From: an uncultured Kangiellaceae bacterium
Lineage (GTDB): Bacteria; Pseudomonadota; Gammaproteobacteria; Enterobacterales; Kangiellaceae
Assembly (NCBI GenBank): GCA_905479925.1
Contig: CAJQOL010000045.1
Coordinates: 1 to 64,000, forward strand
DNA length: 64,000 nucleotides
Reading direction: 5' to 3'
The notes under the pieces were generated by a model, which was given only the letters and a program-made list of their open reading frames with translations, was not told the origin of the DNA and made no database searches. Shown here piece by piece: positions 22,814 through 32,631 of this stretch (position 1 is the first letter of the stretch; each line of letters opens with the position of its first letter). The position numbers and the translations under genes are program-made.

Positions 22814-24355
22814 GTGAACATAAAACGAACCATTATAGGGTCTTTGATCTTCGGATTGTCTTTACAAACCATTTATGCTCAAGCTTTGCAGGCAAAAACT
22901 AGCAATAATGCACAGCTAAATAGAAGTATTTCGGTAGATTCATCAGTTACCAGCAAGCACCAAGTAAAAATTAAAGGTAAAACCGTCAAATATACAGCAA
23001 CCGCTGGGACCCAGCCGGTTTGGAATGAAAAAGATCAGCCGGTTGCTTCATTGTTTTATACCTATTATCAAAGAACTGATGTCAAAAGCAATGAGTCGAG
23101 GCCGCTTCTGATTTCTTTTAATGGCGGTCCAGGTTCTGGGTCAGTTTGGATGCACATCGCTTATACCGGACCACGTTCAATAAGAATCGACGACGAAGGG
23201 TATCCGTTGCAACCTTATGGTTTAAAAGGTAACCCATACTCTGTCCTGGATGTCGCTGACATCGTTTTCGTCAACCCGGTTAACACGGGATTTTCTAGAA
23301 TGATTCCTGATGCAAAGGGAAAAATGCCTGACTCAAAGCAGTTTTTTGGAGTCAACCAGGATATAAAGTACCTAGCTGAGTGGATTAACACGTTTGTTAA
23401 TCGCAATGATCGCTGGCGTTCACCGAAATACTTAATCGGTGAAAGTTACGGTACAACTCGAGTTGCGGGATTAGCTAAAGAGCTGCAAGAAAGGCATTGG
23501 ATGTATTTAAACGGGGTTGTTTTGGTATCACCAACCGGCCTCGGTATTAAACGCGATGGCCCAGTGCTAGCTGGAAACAGATTGCCATACTTCACTGCAG
23601 CTGCATGGCATCACAAAGTTCTGCCAAAAGCCTTACAAGATCTGGATCTACTTGAAGCTCTGCAACAGTCGGAAGACTATGCCATCAACCAATATATTCC
23701 AGCGCTAGCGAAAGGCGGTTTCTTAGACGAAAAGCAAAGACAAATGGTGGCAGACAAAGTCGCTTATTTCTCTGGACTCTCTAAACAGTCTGTTTTGCAA
23801 AACAACTTAGATATACCAACCAGTTTCTTTTGGAAAGAGTTGCTAAGGGCGGAAGGCTTTACCGTTGGTCGGTTGGATTCGCGCTATTTAGGCATTGATA
23901 AGAAACTAGCTGGAACGCGGCCTGATTATAACGCCGAACTGACTTCTTGGTTGCATTCTTTTACGCCTGCAATTAATTATTATCTTCGCGAGGAATTAGG
24001 TTATAGAACTGATGCCAAATACAACATGTTCGGGCGCGTTAGACCATGGGACTCAACTAAAAACTCTACCGGCGACAATTTGCGTTCTGCAATGGCAGCT
24101 AATCCCTATCTGAAGGTGCTTTTCCAGGCCGGTTATTACGATGGCGCAACCACCTATTTCGATGCAAAATATACCATGTGGCAATTAGACCCAAGTGGAA
24201 AAATGAAAGACCGGCTTAGCTTTAAAGGCTATCGCAGCGGTCACATGATGTATCTAAGGCGCGAGGATTTAAAGAACTCTAATCAAGACCTACGAGAATT
24301 TATAAAAGATTCTGTACCGAGCTCGGAGCAGGCGGCCCAATATCTAAGAAACTAA
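22814..24355 (+). CDS. Secreted S10 family serine carboxypeptidase-like protein
   Basis: 513 residues starting at GTG (22814) after AAGGGA. A signal peptide (IIGSLIFGLSLQTIYAQA) is followed by an alpha/beta hydrolase of the S10 type: the oxyanion motif FNGGPGSGSVWMH, the nucleophile elbow GESYGTTR, and C-terminal Asp (GYYDGAT) and His (GYRSGHMMYL) regions. Members remove C-terminal residues from peptides; bacterial ones are periplasmic or secreted. Single gene followed by a terminator. Confidence 0.9.
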   Translation: MNIKRTIIGSLIFGLSLQTIYAQALQAKTSNNAQLNRSISVDSSVTSKHQVKIKGKTVKYTATAGTQPVWNEKDQPVASLFYTYYQRTDVKSNESRPLLISFNGGPGSGSVWMHIAYTGPRSIRIDDEGYPLQPYGLKGNPYSVLDVADIVFVNPVNTGFSRMIPDAKGKMPDSKQFFGVNQDIKYLAEWINTFVNRNDRWRSPKYLIGESYGTTRVAGLAKELQERHWMYLNGVVLVSPTGLGIKRDGPVLAGNRLPYFTAAAWHHKVLPKALQDLDLLEALQQSEDYAINQYIPALAKGGFLDEKQRQMVADKVAYFSGLSKQSVLQNNLDIPTSFFWKELLRAEGFTVGRLDSRYLGIDKKLAGTRPDYNAELTSWLHSFTPAINYYLREELGYRTDAKYNMFGRVRPWDSTKNSTGDNLRSAMAANPYLKVLFQAGYYDGATTYFDAKYTMWQLDPSGKMKDRLSFKGYRSGHMMYLRREDLKNSNQDLREFIKDSVPSSEQAAQYLRN

Positions 24356-24362
24356 TACCAGA

Positions 24363-24400
24363 AGCCTCGGTCGCGTTATTTAGTACTGAGGCTTTTGTTT
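24363..24400 (+). terminator. Probable Rho-independent terminator of the S10 peptidase gene
   Basis: AGCCTC (24363-24368) pairs with GAGGCT (24388-24393), followed by TTTTGTTT. Confidence 0.7.
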
Positions 24401-24480
24401 AATTTTTTAGGTGGGCCCCTAGCAAGAAGCTCGGGGTCATCAGTAGATATTTATGGTACTAGAATTAGTCGTTATTTGTT

Positions 24481-25320
24481 CTAGTCGAAATATATTGCTG
24501 AGATATCTAATGGGGCCTTTGTCATAGCTTGATTCTTGGTTTGATTCTGGGTTTGGTGCTTGGTTTGGTTCTGGGCTTTGTTGCCAATTTGCTCATCAGC
24601 GGTTGATTCGTCGATTGATAGGTAAAACCCTTGTTTGCCCCAATCGCTCAGAACAACCCGCTGTGCTTTTCTATCGTTTAACTGCACCGTATGACTAGCT
24701 TGTCTATGAGTATGACCATGGATTAAGGTATCAATATCGTGTTGCTCTAAGAAGGTGACCACTTGTTGAGAGTTAACATCCATAATCTCGCTGGTTTTTT
24801 CCGATTGCGCCTGCTGACTTTGTTGTCTTAAGCCCATAGCGACCTCAAGACGTTTCTCAATAGTTAAGGATAAGAACTCTGACTGCCAATGAGGGTTTCT
24901 TACCATTGTCCGAAACTCTTGGTAAGAGACATCATCGGTACATAAGCTATCGCCGTGCATAATCGCTACTTTTTGACCAGCAAGGGAGAGGAATGTTGGT
25001 TCTTCTAGTAATTGTCCACCCGTAGCGGCTTCAAAATCCTTGGATAACAAGAAGTCTCTATTGCCATGAATAAAGAATAACTCTCCTTGATTGTCTGCAT
25101 AGTTCTTAAACAGTGCGATCACATCCAAATAGAGTGTTGCGCTGCCATCGGTTAAATTAACGCAGTCGTCACCGATCCAAACTTCGAATAAATCACCCAA
25201 CACGTATAACCGGTCACTTTGAGTCGCGATCGTTTGCATATATTGCTCAAAAAGCGAATACAAATCGGGCCTATCATGGCTTAAGTGTAAATCGGATATT
25301 ATGTGGGTGATTTTTTTCAA
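24481..25320 (-). CDS. lpxH: UDP-2,3-diacylglucosamine diphosphatase LpxH
   Basis: 279 residues. This peripheral inner-membrane Mn-dependent phosphoesterase makes lipid X in lipid A synthesis. Metallophosphoesterase motifs are all present: SDLHLSHD, GDLFEVWIGDD, HGNRDFLL, MHGDSLCTDD and HGHTHRQ. The start is TTG at 25320, immediately after the ppiB TAA, and gives the usual N terminus just before SDLHL. The family is normally about 240 residues; here the C terminus carries an extra Gln/Asn/Thr/Lys repeat (about 254-270) made by imperfect tandem repeats at about 24529-24590. Forms an operon with ppiB. Confidence 0.93.
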   Translation of the reverse strand: MKKITHIISDLHLSHDRPDLYSLFEQYMQTIATQSDRLYVLGDLFEVWIGDDCVNLTDGSATLYLDVIALFKNYADNQGELFFIHGNRDFLLSKDFEAATGGQLLEEPTFLSLAGQKVAIMHGDSLCTDDVSYQEFRTMVRNPHWQSEFLSLTIEKRLEVAMGLRQQSQQAQSEKTSEIMDVNSQQVVTFLEQHDIDTLIHGHTHRQASHTVQLNDRKAQRVVLSDWGKQGFYLSIDESTADEQIGNKAQNQTKHQTQNQTKNQAMTKAPLDISAIYFD

Positions 25321-25812
25321 TTACTTAACCGTCATACTCTTAATGACTACTGCTTCGGTTGGTACATCTTTCATGCCCGCAGTAAAACCAGTTTCAACCA
25401 TTTTAATTTGATTAACCACAGCCATTCCTTCAGTCACCTTACCAAACACCGCGTAACCCCAGCCTTGCATAGATTCAGACGAAAAATCCAAGAAATCATT
25501 ATCTTTAGTATTAATAAAGAACTGCGCTGTTGCTGAGTGAGGATCGCTGGTACGCGCCATAGCGATAGTGCCAGTCTGGTTGCTTAAGCCGTTTTGCGAT
25601 TCACATTTGATTGGAGCGTTAACCATTTTTTGATTCATATCGTGGTCGAAACCGCCGCCCTGAATCATAAAGTTTTCGATAACACGGTGAAAGATAGTCC
25701 CTTCATAATGACCCGACTCAACATATTCTAGAAAATTCTTTACTGTATTTGGTGCTTTTTCCGCGTCTAACTCAATCGTGATATCGCCGAAATTGGTATG
25801 GATAATAACCAT
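25321..25812 (-). CDS. ppiB: Peptidyl-prolyl cis-trans isomerase B (cyclophilin)
   Basis: 163 residues, the standard length of cytoplasmic bacterial cyclophilins without signal peptide. Active-site motifs include [32 protein letters not shown] and [15 protein letters not shown]. The ATG at 25812 starts at the first beta strand ([16 protein letters not shown]); the frame extends further upstream but without homology. Its stop directly abuts the lpxH start, as in many gammaproteobacteria where ppiB and lpxH are neighbours next to cysS. Confidence 0.93.
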   Translation of the reverse strand: MVIIHTNFGDITIELDAEKAPNTVKNFLEYVESGHYEGTIFHRVIENFMIQGGGFDHDMNQKMVNAPIKCESQNGLSNQTGTIAMARTSDPHSATAQFFINTKDNDFLDFSSESMQGWGYAVFGKVTEGMAVVNQIKMVETGFTAGMKDVPTEAVVIKSMTVK

Positions 25813-26103
25813 TATTAACTGCCTATTTGCTAAAAACTGCGATTCTACCTTAATTCGATAAGTGACCCAAGCAAGGATGGGGCAGAAAGCCAAAAATAGT
25901 TAACCATGCATTGTTAATATAACTTGGCCCGCTAATTGGTATTTTAAAGAACTAATATGTTGGTGTTTTTTGAGTTCAAGCTCTTTATAATAGCGGCTGC
26001 TCATCAAGGGCTCTTGATATAACATTGTCAGAGTGCTGAAAAATGCTTCTATGGACAATGCTTTTAAGAATAATGCATTTAACTTTAAATAACAGAGAAA
26101 CAC

Positions 26104-27492
26104 ATGTTACATATATACGATACGTTGACTCAGACCAAGAAACAGTTCAAGCCGATTGACGCGGGAAAGATTCGTATGTACGTGTGTGGTATCACCATTT
26201 ATGACTATAGCCATATAGGGCATGCTCGTACCTTCGTTGCTTTTGATGTGATTACTCGTTACCTACGATTTTCCGAATATGATTTGACCTATGTTAGAAA
26301 TATTACTGATATCGATGACAAGATTATTGCTAGAGCCAATGAAAACGGTGAAGACTTTAAGCAACTGACCGCACGCTTTGAAAAAATTATGCATGAGGAT
26401 TTTGCTGCACTTGGCATGGCGGAACCAGATATAGAACCAAAAGCTACCGATTCAATTGCCGAAATTATCGAAATTATTGAGCAGTTAATTGAAAGTAATT
26501 TTGCTTACCAAGGTGAAGACGGTGATGTCTATTATCATGTGCCAGAATTTGCCGATTATGGAAAACTAAGCAAACAGAACCTGGAAGCACTGCAAGCTGG
26601 TGAAAGGGTTGGGGTTGCTACTGATAAGAAAAACAGTATGGATTTTGTATTGTGGAAGAAAGCAAAACCAGGTGAGCCGACATGGGATTCGCCTTGGGGC
26701 GAGGGAAGACCTGGTTGGCATATAGAGTGTTCGGCAATGACTAAAAAGTGCTTAGGTAAGCATTTTGATATTCATGGTGGCGGCTCGGATTTACAGTTTC
26801 CGCATCATGAAAATGAGATTGCTCAGTCTGAGGCGGCCAACGGCTGTACATTTGCTAATACCTGGATTCATACCGGTATGGTTCAAGTGGACAAAGTGAA
26901 AATGTCCAAATCCCTTAACAACTTTTTTACGATTCGTGATGTGCTAAAGGAGTTTCGTGCTGAGACAGTCCGCTATTTTATGCTGTCTAGTCATTATAGA
27001 AGCCAGTTAAGTTACGGTGAAGAAAATCTAATATCGGCGGATGCTGCATTAGAAAGACTTTATCTGTCACTGAGGGATATTGATTTTCAGCAACCTTTAC
27101 CGCAAGTGGACCGCGATAACCCGTTTGTTGAAAAGTTTGGTATTGCGATGGATGACGATTTTAATACACCGGAAGCCGTTGCCGTGTTATTTGAAGTGGC
27201 TAAAGCGATCAATAAAGCCGAGTCTACTGATTCAGCGAGAGCTAACGCTGCCATCTTAGTTGAGCTAGGCGGTGTTCTTGGAATTCTTCAACAGGCACCT
27301 TCGGAATTTCTCACCGCTGCCGTTGGAGACGAAACTCAAGATGATGCGTTAATCGAACAACTGATACTTGAACGCAAACAAGCTAGGGAAGACAAGAACT
27401 GGGCTAGGGCTGATGAAATTAGGGATCAGTTTAACGACATGGGAATTGTGTTAGAAGATAAAGAAGGCAAAACACTTTGGCGGCGTAACTAA
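26104..27492 (+). CDS. cysS: Cysteinyl-tRNA synthetase
   Basis: 462 residues, the usual length. Class I signatures are HIGH (37-40) and KMSKS in [10 protein letters not shown]. Zinc ligands of the family are visible as Cys28 (YVCGIT), Cys in HIECSAM, and His/Glu in [12 protein letters not shown]. It charges tRNA-Cys. Transcribed divergently from ppiB-lpxH, an arrangement common in gammaproteobacteria. Confidence 0.97.
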   Translation: MLHIYDTLTQTKKQFKPIDAGKIRMYVCGITIYDYSHIGHARTFVAFDVITRYLRFSEYDLTYVRNITDIDDKIIARANENGEDFKQLTARFEKIMHEDFAALGMAEPDIEPKATDSIAEIIEIIEQLIESNFAYQGEDGDVYYHVPEFADYGKLSKQNLEALQAGERVGVATDKKNSMDFVLWKKAKPGEPTWDSPWGEGRPGWHIECSAMTKKCLGKHFDIHGGGSDLQFPHHENEIAQSEAANGCTFANTWIHTGMVQVDKVKMSKSLNNFFTIRDVLKEFRAETVRYFMLSSHYRSQLSYGEENLISADAALERLYLSLRDIDFQQPLPQVDRDNPFVEKFGIAMDDDFNTPEAVAVLFEVAKAINKAESTDSARANAAILVELGGVLGILQQAPSEFLTAAVGDETQDDALIEQLILERKQAREDKNWARADEIRDQFNDMGIVLEDKEGKTLWRRN

Positions 27493-27500
27493 ACCAGAGT

Positions 27501-27554
27501 AGCTGGAGCTAGCAGCTAGAGGCAAGGAGTTAACATAACTGCTAGCTTCTAGCT
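27501..27554. repeat. Long hairpin after cysS
   Basis: AGCTGGAGCTAGCAG (27501-27515) pairs with CTGCTAGCTTCTAGCT (27539-27554) apart from one bulge and one mismatch. It starts nine bases after the cysS stop. No T run follows, so it is an uncertain terminator or an RNA-stabilising hairpin. Confidence 0.6.
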
Positions 27555-27619
27555 GTGTCTTAATAAAACATTTAATAAGTCCTTATAAGAACCCACCTTA
27601 AATTTACTGTATCTGCGGC

Positions 27620-27661
27620 ATTAGAATTGAGCTACTCATAATTAGAACCGAGCTACTCATA
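27620..27661. repeat. 21-bp tandem duplication
   Basis: ATTAGAATTGAGCTACTCATA is followed at once by ATTAGAACCGAGCTACTCATA. The rest of 27493-28024 apart from the hairpin and the fabA control region shows no gene. Confidence 0.85.
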
Positions 27662-27873
27662 CATTGGTTAACGCCGCTTTGTTAGAAGCAATCAGTTTCC
27701 TTAGTTGGTTACAGTTATAATTTCAATTACAAAACCACTAACTCTACCTATATCAGCAATTTATGACGCTTTAACCACATCTATATTCACCTAAGCCTCC
27801 ACACTTAAAATCAAATTAAGCGAACAGTTGTATGCTGAATAGTTCATATAAAACAAAGACTTGTAAGTTTTTT

Positions 27874-27913
27874 ATAAGGTCGTACCAGATAGTGTCACCA
27901 AACAGGGGATAAT
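27874..27913 (+). promoter_or_regulatory. FadR-like operator at the -35 region of a putative fabA promoter
   Basis: The 17-mer at 27874-27890 reads ATCTGGTACGACCTTAT on the minus strand. From memory, the E. coli fadBA FadR site is ATCTGGTACGACCAGAT, which would be 15 of 17 identical. A -10-like GATAAT lies at 27908-27913, so the operator centre would be near -38. In E. coli FadR activates fabA from about -40, so the geometry fits activation of unsaturated fatty acid synthesis. Confidence 0.65.
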
Positions 27914-28024
27914 GGCGCCCAATTATTGTGGGCGATATACTCAAAGGTTCGGGTGCTACCTTTAGACTATGTGCTTTGAACTCGTTACCACTAACTTTCG
28001 TTACCTAACAGATAAGGTCTTAAA

Positions 28025-28555
28025 ATGAGTCGTACAGAGAGTTTTTCTAGAGAAGATTTAATTGCATGTGGAAACGGTGAACTCATCGGTACTGCCTCAG
28101 ATGGCCGTGCTATCGCACGTTTACCAGCACCTAATATGCTGATGATGGATCGCATAACGCGTATCTCTGATGAAGGTGGTGCGTATGGTAAAGGTGAAGT
28201 AATCGCTGAACTTGATATCACTCCAGATCTGTGGTTTTTCGATTGCCACTTTAAGACCGATCCAGTAATGCCTGGTTGTTTAGGTGTTGATGCTATGTGG
28301 CAATTAGCCGGATTCTACCTTTCATGGGACGGTAGCCCTGGTAAAGGACGTGCTCTTGGTGCCGGAGAAATCAAATTTTTTGGACAAGTATTACCGGATG
28401 CAAAAAAAGTTACCTATAAAATCAGTGTTCGTCGCATCATTAAGCGTGGTTTGGCAATGATCATTGGTGACGGCTCTGTGGAAGTTGATGGTAAAGAAAT
28501 TTATACGGCTAAGAATCTTAAAGTTGGTCTATTTGAATCAACCGACGACTTTTAA
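28025..28555 (+). CDS. fabA: 3-hydroxydecanoyl-ACP dehydratase/isomerase
   Basis: 176 residues, standard length. It dehydrates 3-hydroxydecanoyl-ACP and isomerises trans-2 to cis-3-decenoyl-ACP, starting unsaturated fatty acid synthesis. The catalytic His75 ([13 protein letters not shown]) and Asp89 ([11 protein letters not shown]) are present in the FabA-specific context that distinguishes it from FabZ. fabB follows after 124 bases in the same direction, the classical gammaproteobacterial fabAB pair. A FadR-like site lies upstream. Confidence 0.96.
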   Translation: MSRTESFSREDLIACGNGELIGTASDGRAIARLPAPNMLMMDRITRISDEGGAYGKGEVIAELDITPDLWFFDCHFKTDPVMPGCLGVDAMWQLAGFYLSWDGSPGKGRALGAGEIKFFGQVLPDAKKVTYKISVRRIIKRGLAMIIGDGSVEVDGKEIYTAKNLKVGLFESTDDF

Positions 28556-28679
28556 GTAGCTGCCGAGAATTTAATTTTAAAGACTAACTTTTTTAAGACT
28601 AGTTTTTTTAAAGACTAATTAATGAATAGATGTTTATTGCTTAACAGCGTAAATAAACAAGTAAACGAGGTATTTTAGA

Positions 28680-29894
28680 ATGAAACGAGTCGTTATAACC
28701 GGAATGGGTGTTGTCTCTTGTCTTGGAAATGATGCTGAAACGGTTACTCAGTCGTTAAGAGAAGGCAAGTCTGGAATTACTTACAACGAGAAGTATAAGG
28801 AAGTTGGATTAAGAAGCCATATTTGTGGTCGTCCTGATATAGATGTTGCCGATCATATTGACCGTAAGGTTCGTCGTTTCATGGGAGATGCGTCGGCTTA
28901 TGCCTATATCTCAATGGCACAAGCGATTGAAGATGCTGGCCTAGGTGAGGATCTGGTTTCAAACCCTCGAACAGGTTTGATTATGGGATCAGGTGGCGGC
29001 TCTCAAAAAGCCCAGACTGAATCAGTTAATATTTGTTTAGAGAAAGGCGTTAAACGTGTTGGTCCTTATGCTGTTCCTAAAACGATGGCTAGTACTACCT
29101 CAGCTTGTTTAGCGACTCCGTTTAAAATTAAAGGGATTAATTATACGATTTCATCGGCGTGTGCGACTAGCGCTCATTGTATCGGAAATGCTTACGAGCA
29201 AATCCAACTTGGCAAACAAGACATTATTTTTGCCGGTGGTGGTGAAGAAGAGGATTGGCGTTTAACCTTGTTGTTTGATGCAATGGGCGCATTATCTTCG
29301 AAGTATAACGATACACCAGAAACAGCTTCACGACCATACGATGAAACACGTGACGGGTTTGTTATTTCCTCTGGTGGCGGTACCTTAGTATTAGAAGAGT
29401 TAGAGCACGCGAAAGCTCGTGGCGCAAAAATCTACGCCGAAGTAGTTGGTTATGGTGCGACTTCAGATGGTTACGACATGGTTGCTCCTTCTGGCGAAGG
29501 TGCGGTTCGCTGTATGCAGCAGGCTATGGCAACGGTTGATGGCGACATTGATTATGTTAATACCCATGGAACTAGTACACCGGTTGGTGATACCGCTGAA
29601 TTAGGTGCAATTAACGAAGTATTTGCTAATAAGCTACCTAAAATCGGTTCAACAAAATCTTTGGCTGGACATTCCTTAGGTGCCACTGGTGTCCATGAGG
29701 CAATCTATAGCTTGTTGATGATGGAAAATGATTTTATCGCCGGCTCAATCAATATTGAGCATATCGATCCGCTAGCAAAAGATTTACCTATTGTGACTAA
29801 AACAGAAGATGCAAAATTGAATACCATTTTGTCGAATAGTTTTGGTTTCGGTGGAACTAATGCCAGTTTGATTTTCCAGCGTTATTCTTCATAG
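28680..29894 (+). CDS. fabB: Beta-ketoacyl-ACP synthase I
   Basis: 404 residues, standard length. It elongates cis-3-decenoyl-ACP and other acyl chains by condensation with malonyl-ACP. The Cys-His-His triad is visible: Cys161 in SSACATSAH, His in [11 protein letters not shown] and His in [20 protein letters not shown] at the end is the usual FabB C terminus. Works with the upstream fabA; a strong terminator follows. Confidence 0.96.
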   Translation: MKRVVITGMGVVSCLGNDAETVTQSLREGKSGITYNEKYKEVGLRSHICGRPDIDVADHIDRKVRRFMGDASAYAYISMAQAIEDAGLGEDLVSNPRTGLIMGSGGGSQKAQTESVNICLEKGVKRVGPYAVPKTMASTTSACLATPFKIKGINYTISSACATSAHCIGNAYEQIQLGKQDIIFAGGGEEEDWRLTLLFDAMGALSSKYNDTPETASRPYDETRDGFVISSGGGTLVLEELEHAKARGAKIYAEVVGYGATSDGYDMVAPSGEGAVRCMQQAMATVDGDIDYVNTHGTSTPVGDTAELGAINEVFANKLPKIGSTKSLAGHSLGATGVHEAIYSLLMMENDFIAGSINIEHIDPLAKDLPIVTKTEDAKLNTILSNSFGFGGTNASLIFQRYSS

Positions 29895-29986
29895 TCTGAT
29901 GAGGTTCGTTTGCTTAGCAGCGAGCCCTTTTTTGAGTAGGGTTAGGAAGAATTAAACAAGCCTAACAACCGAGAAAGAGTAAGAAC

Positions 29987-30012
29987 AAAAAAGCGCCGTA
30001 TGGCGCTTTTTT
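29987..30012. terminator. Terminator after fabB
   Basis: AAAAAAGCGCC and GGCGCTTTTTT arms around a 4-base loop. The A/T tails on both sides would allow function in both directions, so it could also serve slyX on the minus strand. Confidence 0.9.
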
Positions 30013-30240
30013 GTTTTATACGACGTTTATTATTTTCTAGTGCGGCGAGTGAAACTGGGATAGCGCAGATTAGCCTTAGTGTTATTTGATATATCCTTTC
30101 TGGGGTTCCTTCGTCACCACCAGCCTACGAATTGAGTCGGACTTAAAAGGTAGGTTGGGCTGATGTAAGAAGCCCAACAATCTATCACAACAGACTTAGA
30201 TGCCAATTCTTGTGATTTTCCCTAGGGGCCAAGTTACTCC

Positions 30241-30486
30241 TTAATAATGTGGCGGTAACTCTACTGCATTATTACTTGGGTTGGCGTCGCCCATGCGCTC
30301 AACCTGCGAAACGACATTTTCTACAATACGTTTTAATTTATTGATATCTGTTTGTTGCTCAATTAAAGCCTGATTTAATTCTTCAATCAAATGATCCTGA
30401 AAGGTGAGCTTGGTTTCTAGCTCTTCAATACGAGCATTGCTAGCACTTAATGCAGTTTCTGGTGTCTTGTGACTAGATTCATTCAT
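30241..30486 (-). CDS. slyX: SlyX family protein
   Basis: 81 residues, the usual length. It is a short coiled coil (ARIEELETKLTFQDHLIEEL) with the family's C-terminal PPHY motif. Its function is unknown. The ATG directly follows the TAA of the glutathione peroxidase gene, so they are one transcript. Confidence 0.92.
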   Translation of the reverse strand: MNESSHKTPETALSASNARIEELETKLTFQDHLIEELNQALIEQQTDINKLKRIVENVVSQVERMGDANPSNNAVELPPHY

Positions 30487-30990
30487 TTATAACAGCTCTT
30501 CAATTTTCGAAGCGATATTCTCAGGCTTGTCTTTAGGCGCAAAACGTTTAATAACTTCGCCATTTCGGTTAATCAGAAACTTTGTGAAGTTCCACTTCAC
30601 GCCCTTTGAGCCTAAAATCCCTGGAGCTTGTTCTTTCATGTAGTCATAGAGGGGCAGGGCATTATCGCCATTGACCTCGACTTTTTTAAATAGCGGAAAG
30701 CTTGTTTGATAAGTTAAATCGCAGAAGCTTTGTATTGCTTCGGCGTCACCAGGCTCTTGTTTGCCAAACTGGTTACAGGGGAATCCTAGAACACTAAACC
30801 CTTTGTCAGCGTATTCTTTTTGGAGATTTTCTAAGCCTTTATATTGGGGGGTAAAACCGCATTTACTGGCGGTATTAACTATCAGTAACACTTTATCCTT
30901 GTAATCGGACATCGAAACCGGATTACCTTTGATATCATCGCACTCGAAACTGTAAATGTTGTTACTGCTGTCGTTAGCATGGTCTGACAT
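30487..30990 (-). CDS. Glutathione peroxidase-family thiol peroxidase (BtuE/Gpx type)
   Basis: 167 residues from the ATG at 30990, which follows a GGAAG ribosome binding site; the frame extends upstream without homology. Catalytic residues of the family are Cys44 (NTASKCGFTPQY), Gln78 (FPCNQFGKQEPG) and Trp in VKWNFTKFL. It has Cys in place of selenocysteine and reduces hydroperoxides, in bacteria usually with thioredoxin. Cytoplasmic, no signal peptide. First gene of a pair with slyX. Confidence 0.92.
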   Translation of the reverse strand: MSDHANDSSNNIYSFECDDIKGNPVSMSDYKDKVLLIVNTASKCGFTPQYKGLENLQKEYADKGFSVLGFPCNQFGKQEPGDAEAIQSFCDLTYQTSFPLFKKVEVNGDNALPLYDYMKEQAPGILGSKGVKWNFTKFLINRNGEVIKRFAPKDKPENIASKIEELL

Positions 30991-31144
30991 GGCATTGCTT
31001 CCGTAAATGATTCGATTGAGCAAACATATTACACTTAAAACGTTAATTTGATAAGCTGTGGGGATAGTCAAATTGCGTATATCTCGTACTGGACAAAAAA
31101 AGACAATTTATTATCGGTATTTATTCCCCGTGTTAACCATTAAT

Positions 31145-31198
31145 CAGTGTTTATCAATAATGCAGTGTTAATCAATAATCCAGTGTTAATCAATAATA
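31145..31198. repeat. 18-bp tandem repeat, three copies, in the leader of the M28 gene
   Basis: CAGTGTTTATCAATAATG, CAGTGTTAATCAATAATC and CAGTGTTAATCAATAATA end two bases before the ribosome binding site of the peptidase gene. They keep one frame open in phase with the gene, which extends the apparent reading frame upstream artificially. Copy number could affect expression. Confidence 0.9.
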
Positions 31199-31209
31199 AG
31201 GAATCATCA

Positions 31210-32631
31210 ATGCAAGTTTTTGCCTTACCTAAAACTTTGGCGGTATCAGCCGCTTTACTAATTTCGTCAAGTTATGTCATTGCTCAACCTAAGTTGTTGA
31301 CTGAAAAAGAATTAAAGCAGGTCGAAACCGTGCGGCAGACGGCTATGAATAGTAATTTAGGTTACGAAATTTTAGAGTCGCTCACGACCGAGGTCGGTCC
31401 TCGAATGGCAGGTACACCTCAAGATACCTTAGCCGTCAACTGGGCGGTTGATAAGTTCAAAGAGCTAGGCTTTGATAAAGTTTGGAAAGAGCCTGTTACC
31501 TACGATACTTGGGTTCGAGGAGTGGAAACCGCTGAGGTGATAGCGCCTTATCCGCAACAACTGCACATAACAGCGCTGGGAGGTTCGGTATCGACCCCGG
31601 ACGGAGGCATTACAGCGCCGTTAATCCACTTTGCTCATCTAGACGATTTGAAAAAAGCCGACCCATCGATGGTTAAAGGCAAAATTGTATTTATTAGCTA
31701 CCGTATGGAGCGAACAAAAAACGGTGCTGGTTACGGAAAAGCCGTTGCCGCCAGAAGTACTGGAGCTGTGGAAGCGGCAAAGAAAGGAGCCGTAGGAGTC
31801 ATTATTCGTTCCATAGGCACCGATACTCACCGTTTGCCGCATACCGGAATAATGCGCTACCAAGATGGAATTATTCAAATACCGGCGGCAGCTTTGTCTA
31901 ATCCCGATGCAGATCAGCTGGTGCGTATTTTTAGCCGAAACAAGCCAGTATCAATTAAGTTTGAGCTAGGGGCGAAACCGGCGGGCGAGTTTACCTCGCA
32001 TAATGTTATTGGCGAGATTACTGGAAGCCAATCTCCGGAAGAGGTGGTTATCATGGGTGGTCATTTAGATTCTTGGGATTTAGGAACTGGGGCCGTTGAT
32101 GATGGTGCTGGTGTTGCGTTGACCATGGCGGCTGCAAAGTTGATCAAAGATAGTGGCGTTAAACCTAAAAGGACTATCAGGGTGATTCTTTGGGCAAACG
32201 AAGAGCAAGGCCTTAAAGGGGCGCGAGCTTATGCAGAGGCCCACAAACACGAATTAGCCCAGCACATTATTGGCGCGGAGTCTGATTTTGGCGCAGGCCG
32301 AGTCTATGAGTTTCATTCTTTAGTAACCGAAAAAGACATGCCTTTTATTGATCAAATGGAAGCCATGTTTGCGCCTATTGGTATTAAACGAGGTCATAAC
32401 AAAGCGGGCCCTGGACCAGATTTAATTCCTTTATACGGACTGGGAATGTCTGTTTTTCGCTTGGCTCAAGACGGAAGCGACTATTTTGATCTCCATCATA
32501 CGGCGGATGATACCTTAGATAAGGTTGACCCTAAGGCGCTAGCTCAAAATGTTGCAGCCTATAGCGTTTATTCGCTAATGATGGCACAGTATAATGGCGA
32601 TTTAGCTAGACCTAAACAGGATAAAAAATAA
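31210..32631 (+). CDS. Secreted M28 family zinc peptidase (carboxypeptidase Q-like)
   Basis: About 473 residues from the ATG at 31210, which has AAGGAA upstream and yields a proper signal peptide (FALPKTLAVSAALLISSSYV). A PA insert lies at roughly 100-250, then the M28 domain with metal ligands His and Asp in GGHLDSWDLGTGAVDDGAG, the general base and ligand Glu in LWANEEQGLKG, Asp in ESDFG and His in HHTADDTLD. Family members release amino acids or dipeptides in the periplasm or outside. The TAA overlaps the next ATG by one base (TAATG). Confidence 0.9.
   Translation: MQVFALPKTLAVSAALLISSSYVIAQPKLLTEKELKQVETVRQTAMNSNLGYEILESLTTEVGPRMAGTPQDTLAVNWAVDKFKELGFDKVWKEPVTYDTWVRGVETAEVIAPYPQQLHITALGGSVSTPDGGITAPLIHFAHLDDLKKADPSMVKGKIVFISYRMERTKNGAGYGKAVAARSTGAVEAAKKGAVGVIIRSIGTDTHRLPHTGIMRYQDGIIQIPAAALSNPDADQLVRIFSRNKPVSIKFELGAKPAGEFTSHNVIGEITGSQSPEEVVIMGGHLDSWDLGTGAVDDGAGVALTMAAAKLIKDSGVKPKRTIRVILWANEEQGLKGARAYAEAHKHELAQHIIGAESDFGAGRVYEFHSLVTEKDMPFIDQMEAMFAPIGIKRGHNKAGPGPDLIPLYGLGMSVFRLAQDGSDYFDLHHTADDTLDKVDPKALAQNVAAYSVYSLMMAQYNGDLARPKQDKK

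Noticed and set aside
25900-26103. 67-codon minus-strand ORF upstream of cysS
   Set aside because: It fills the ppiB-cysS promoter gap, starts next to the cysS ATG and has no homology or ribosome binding site.
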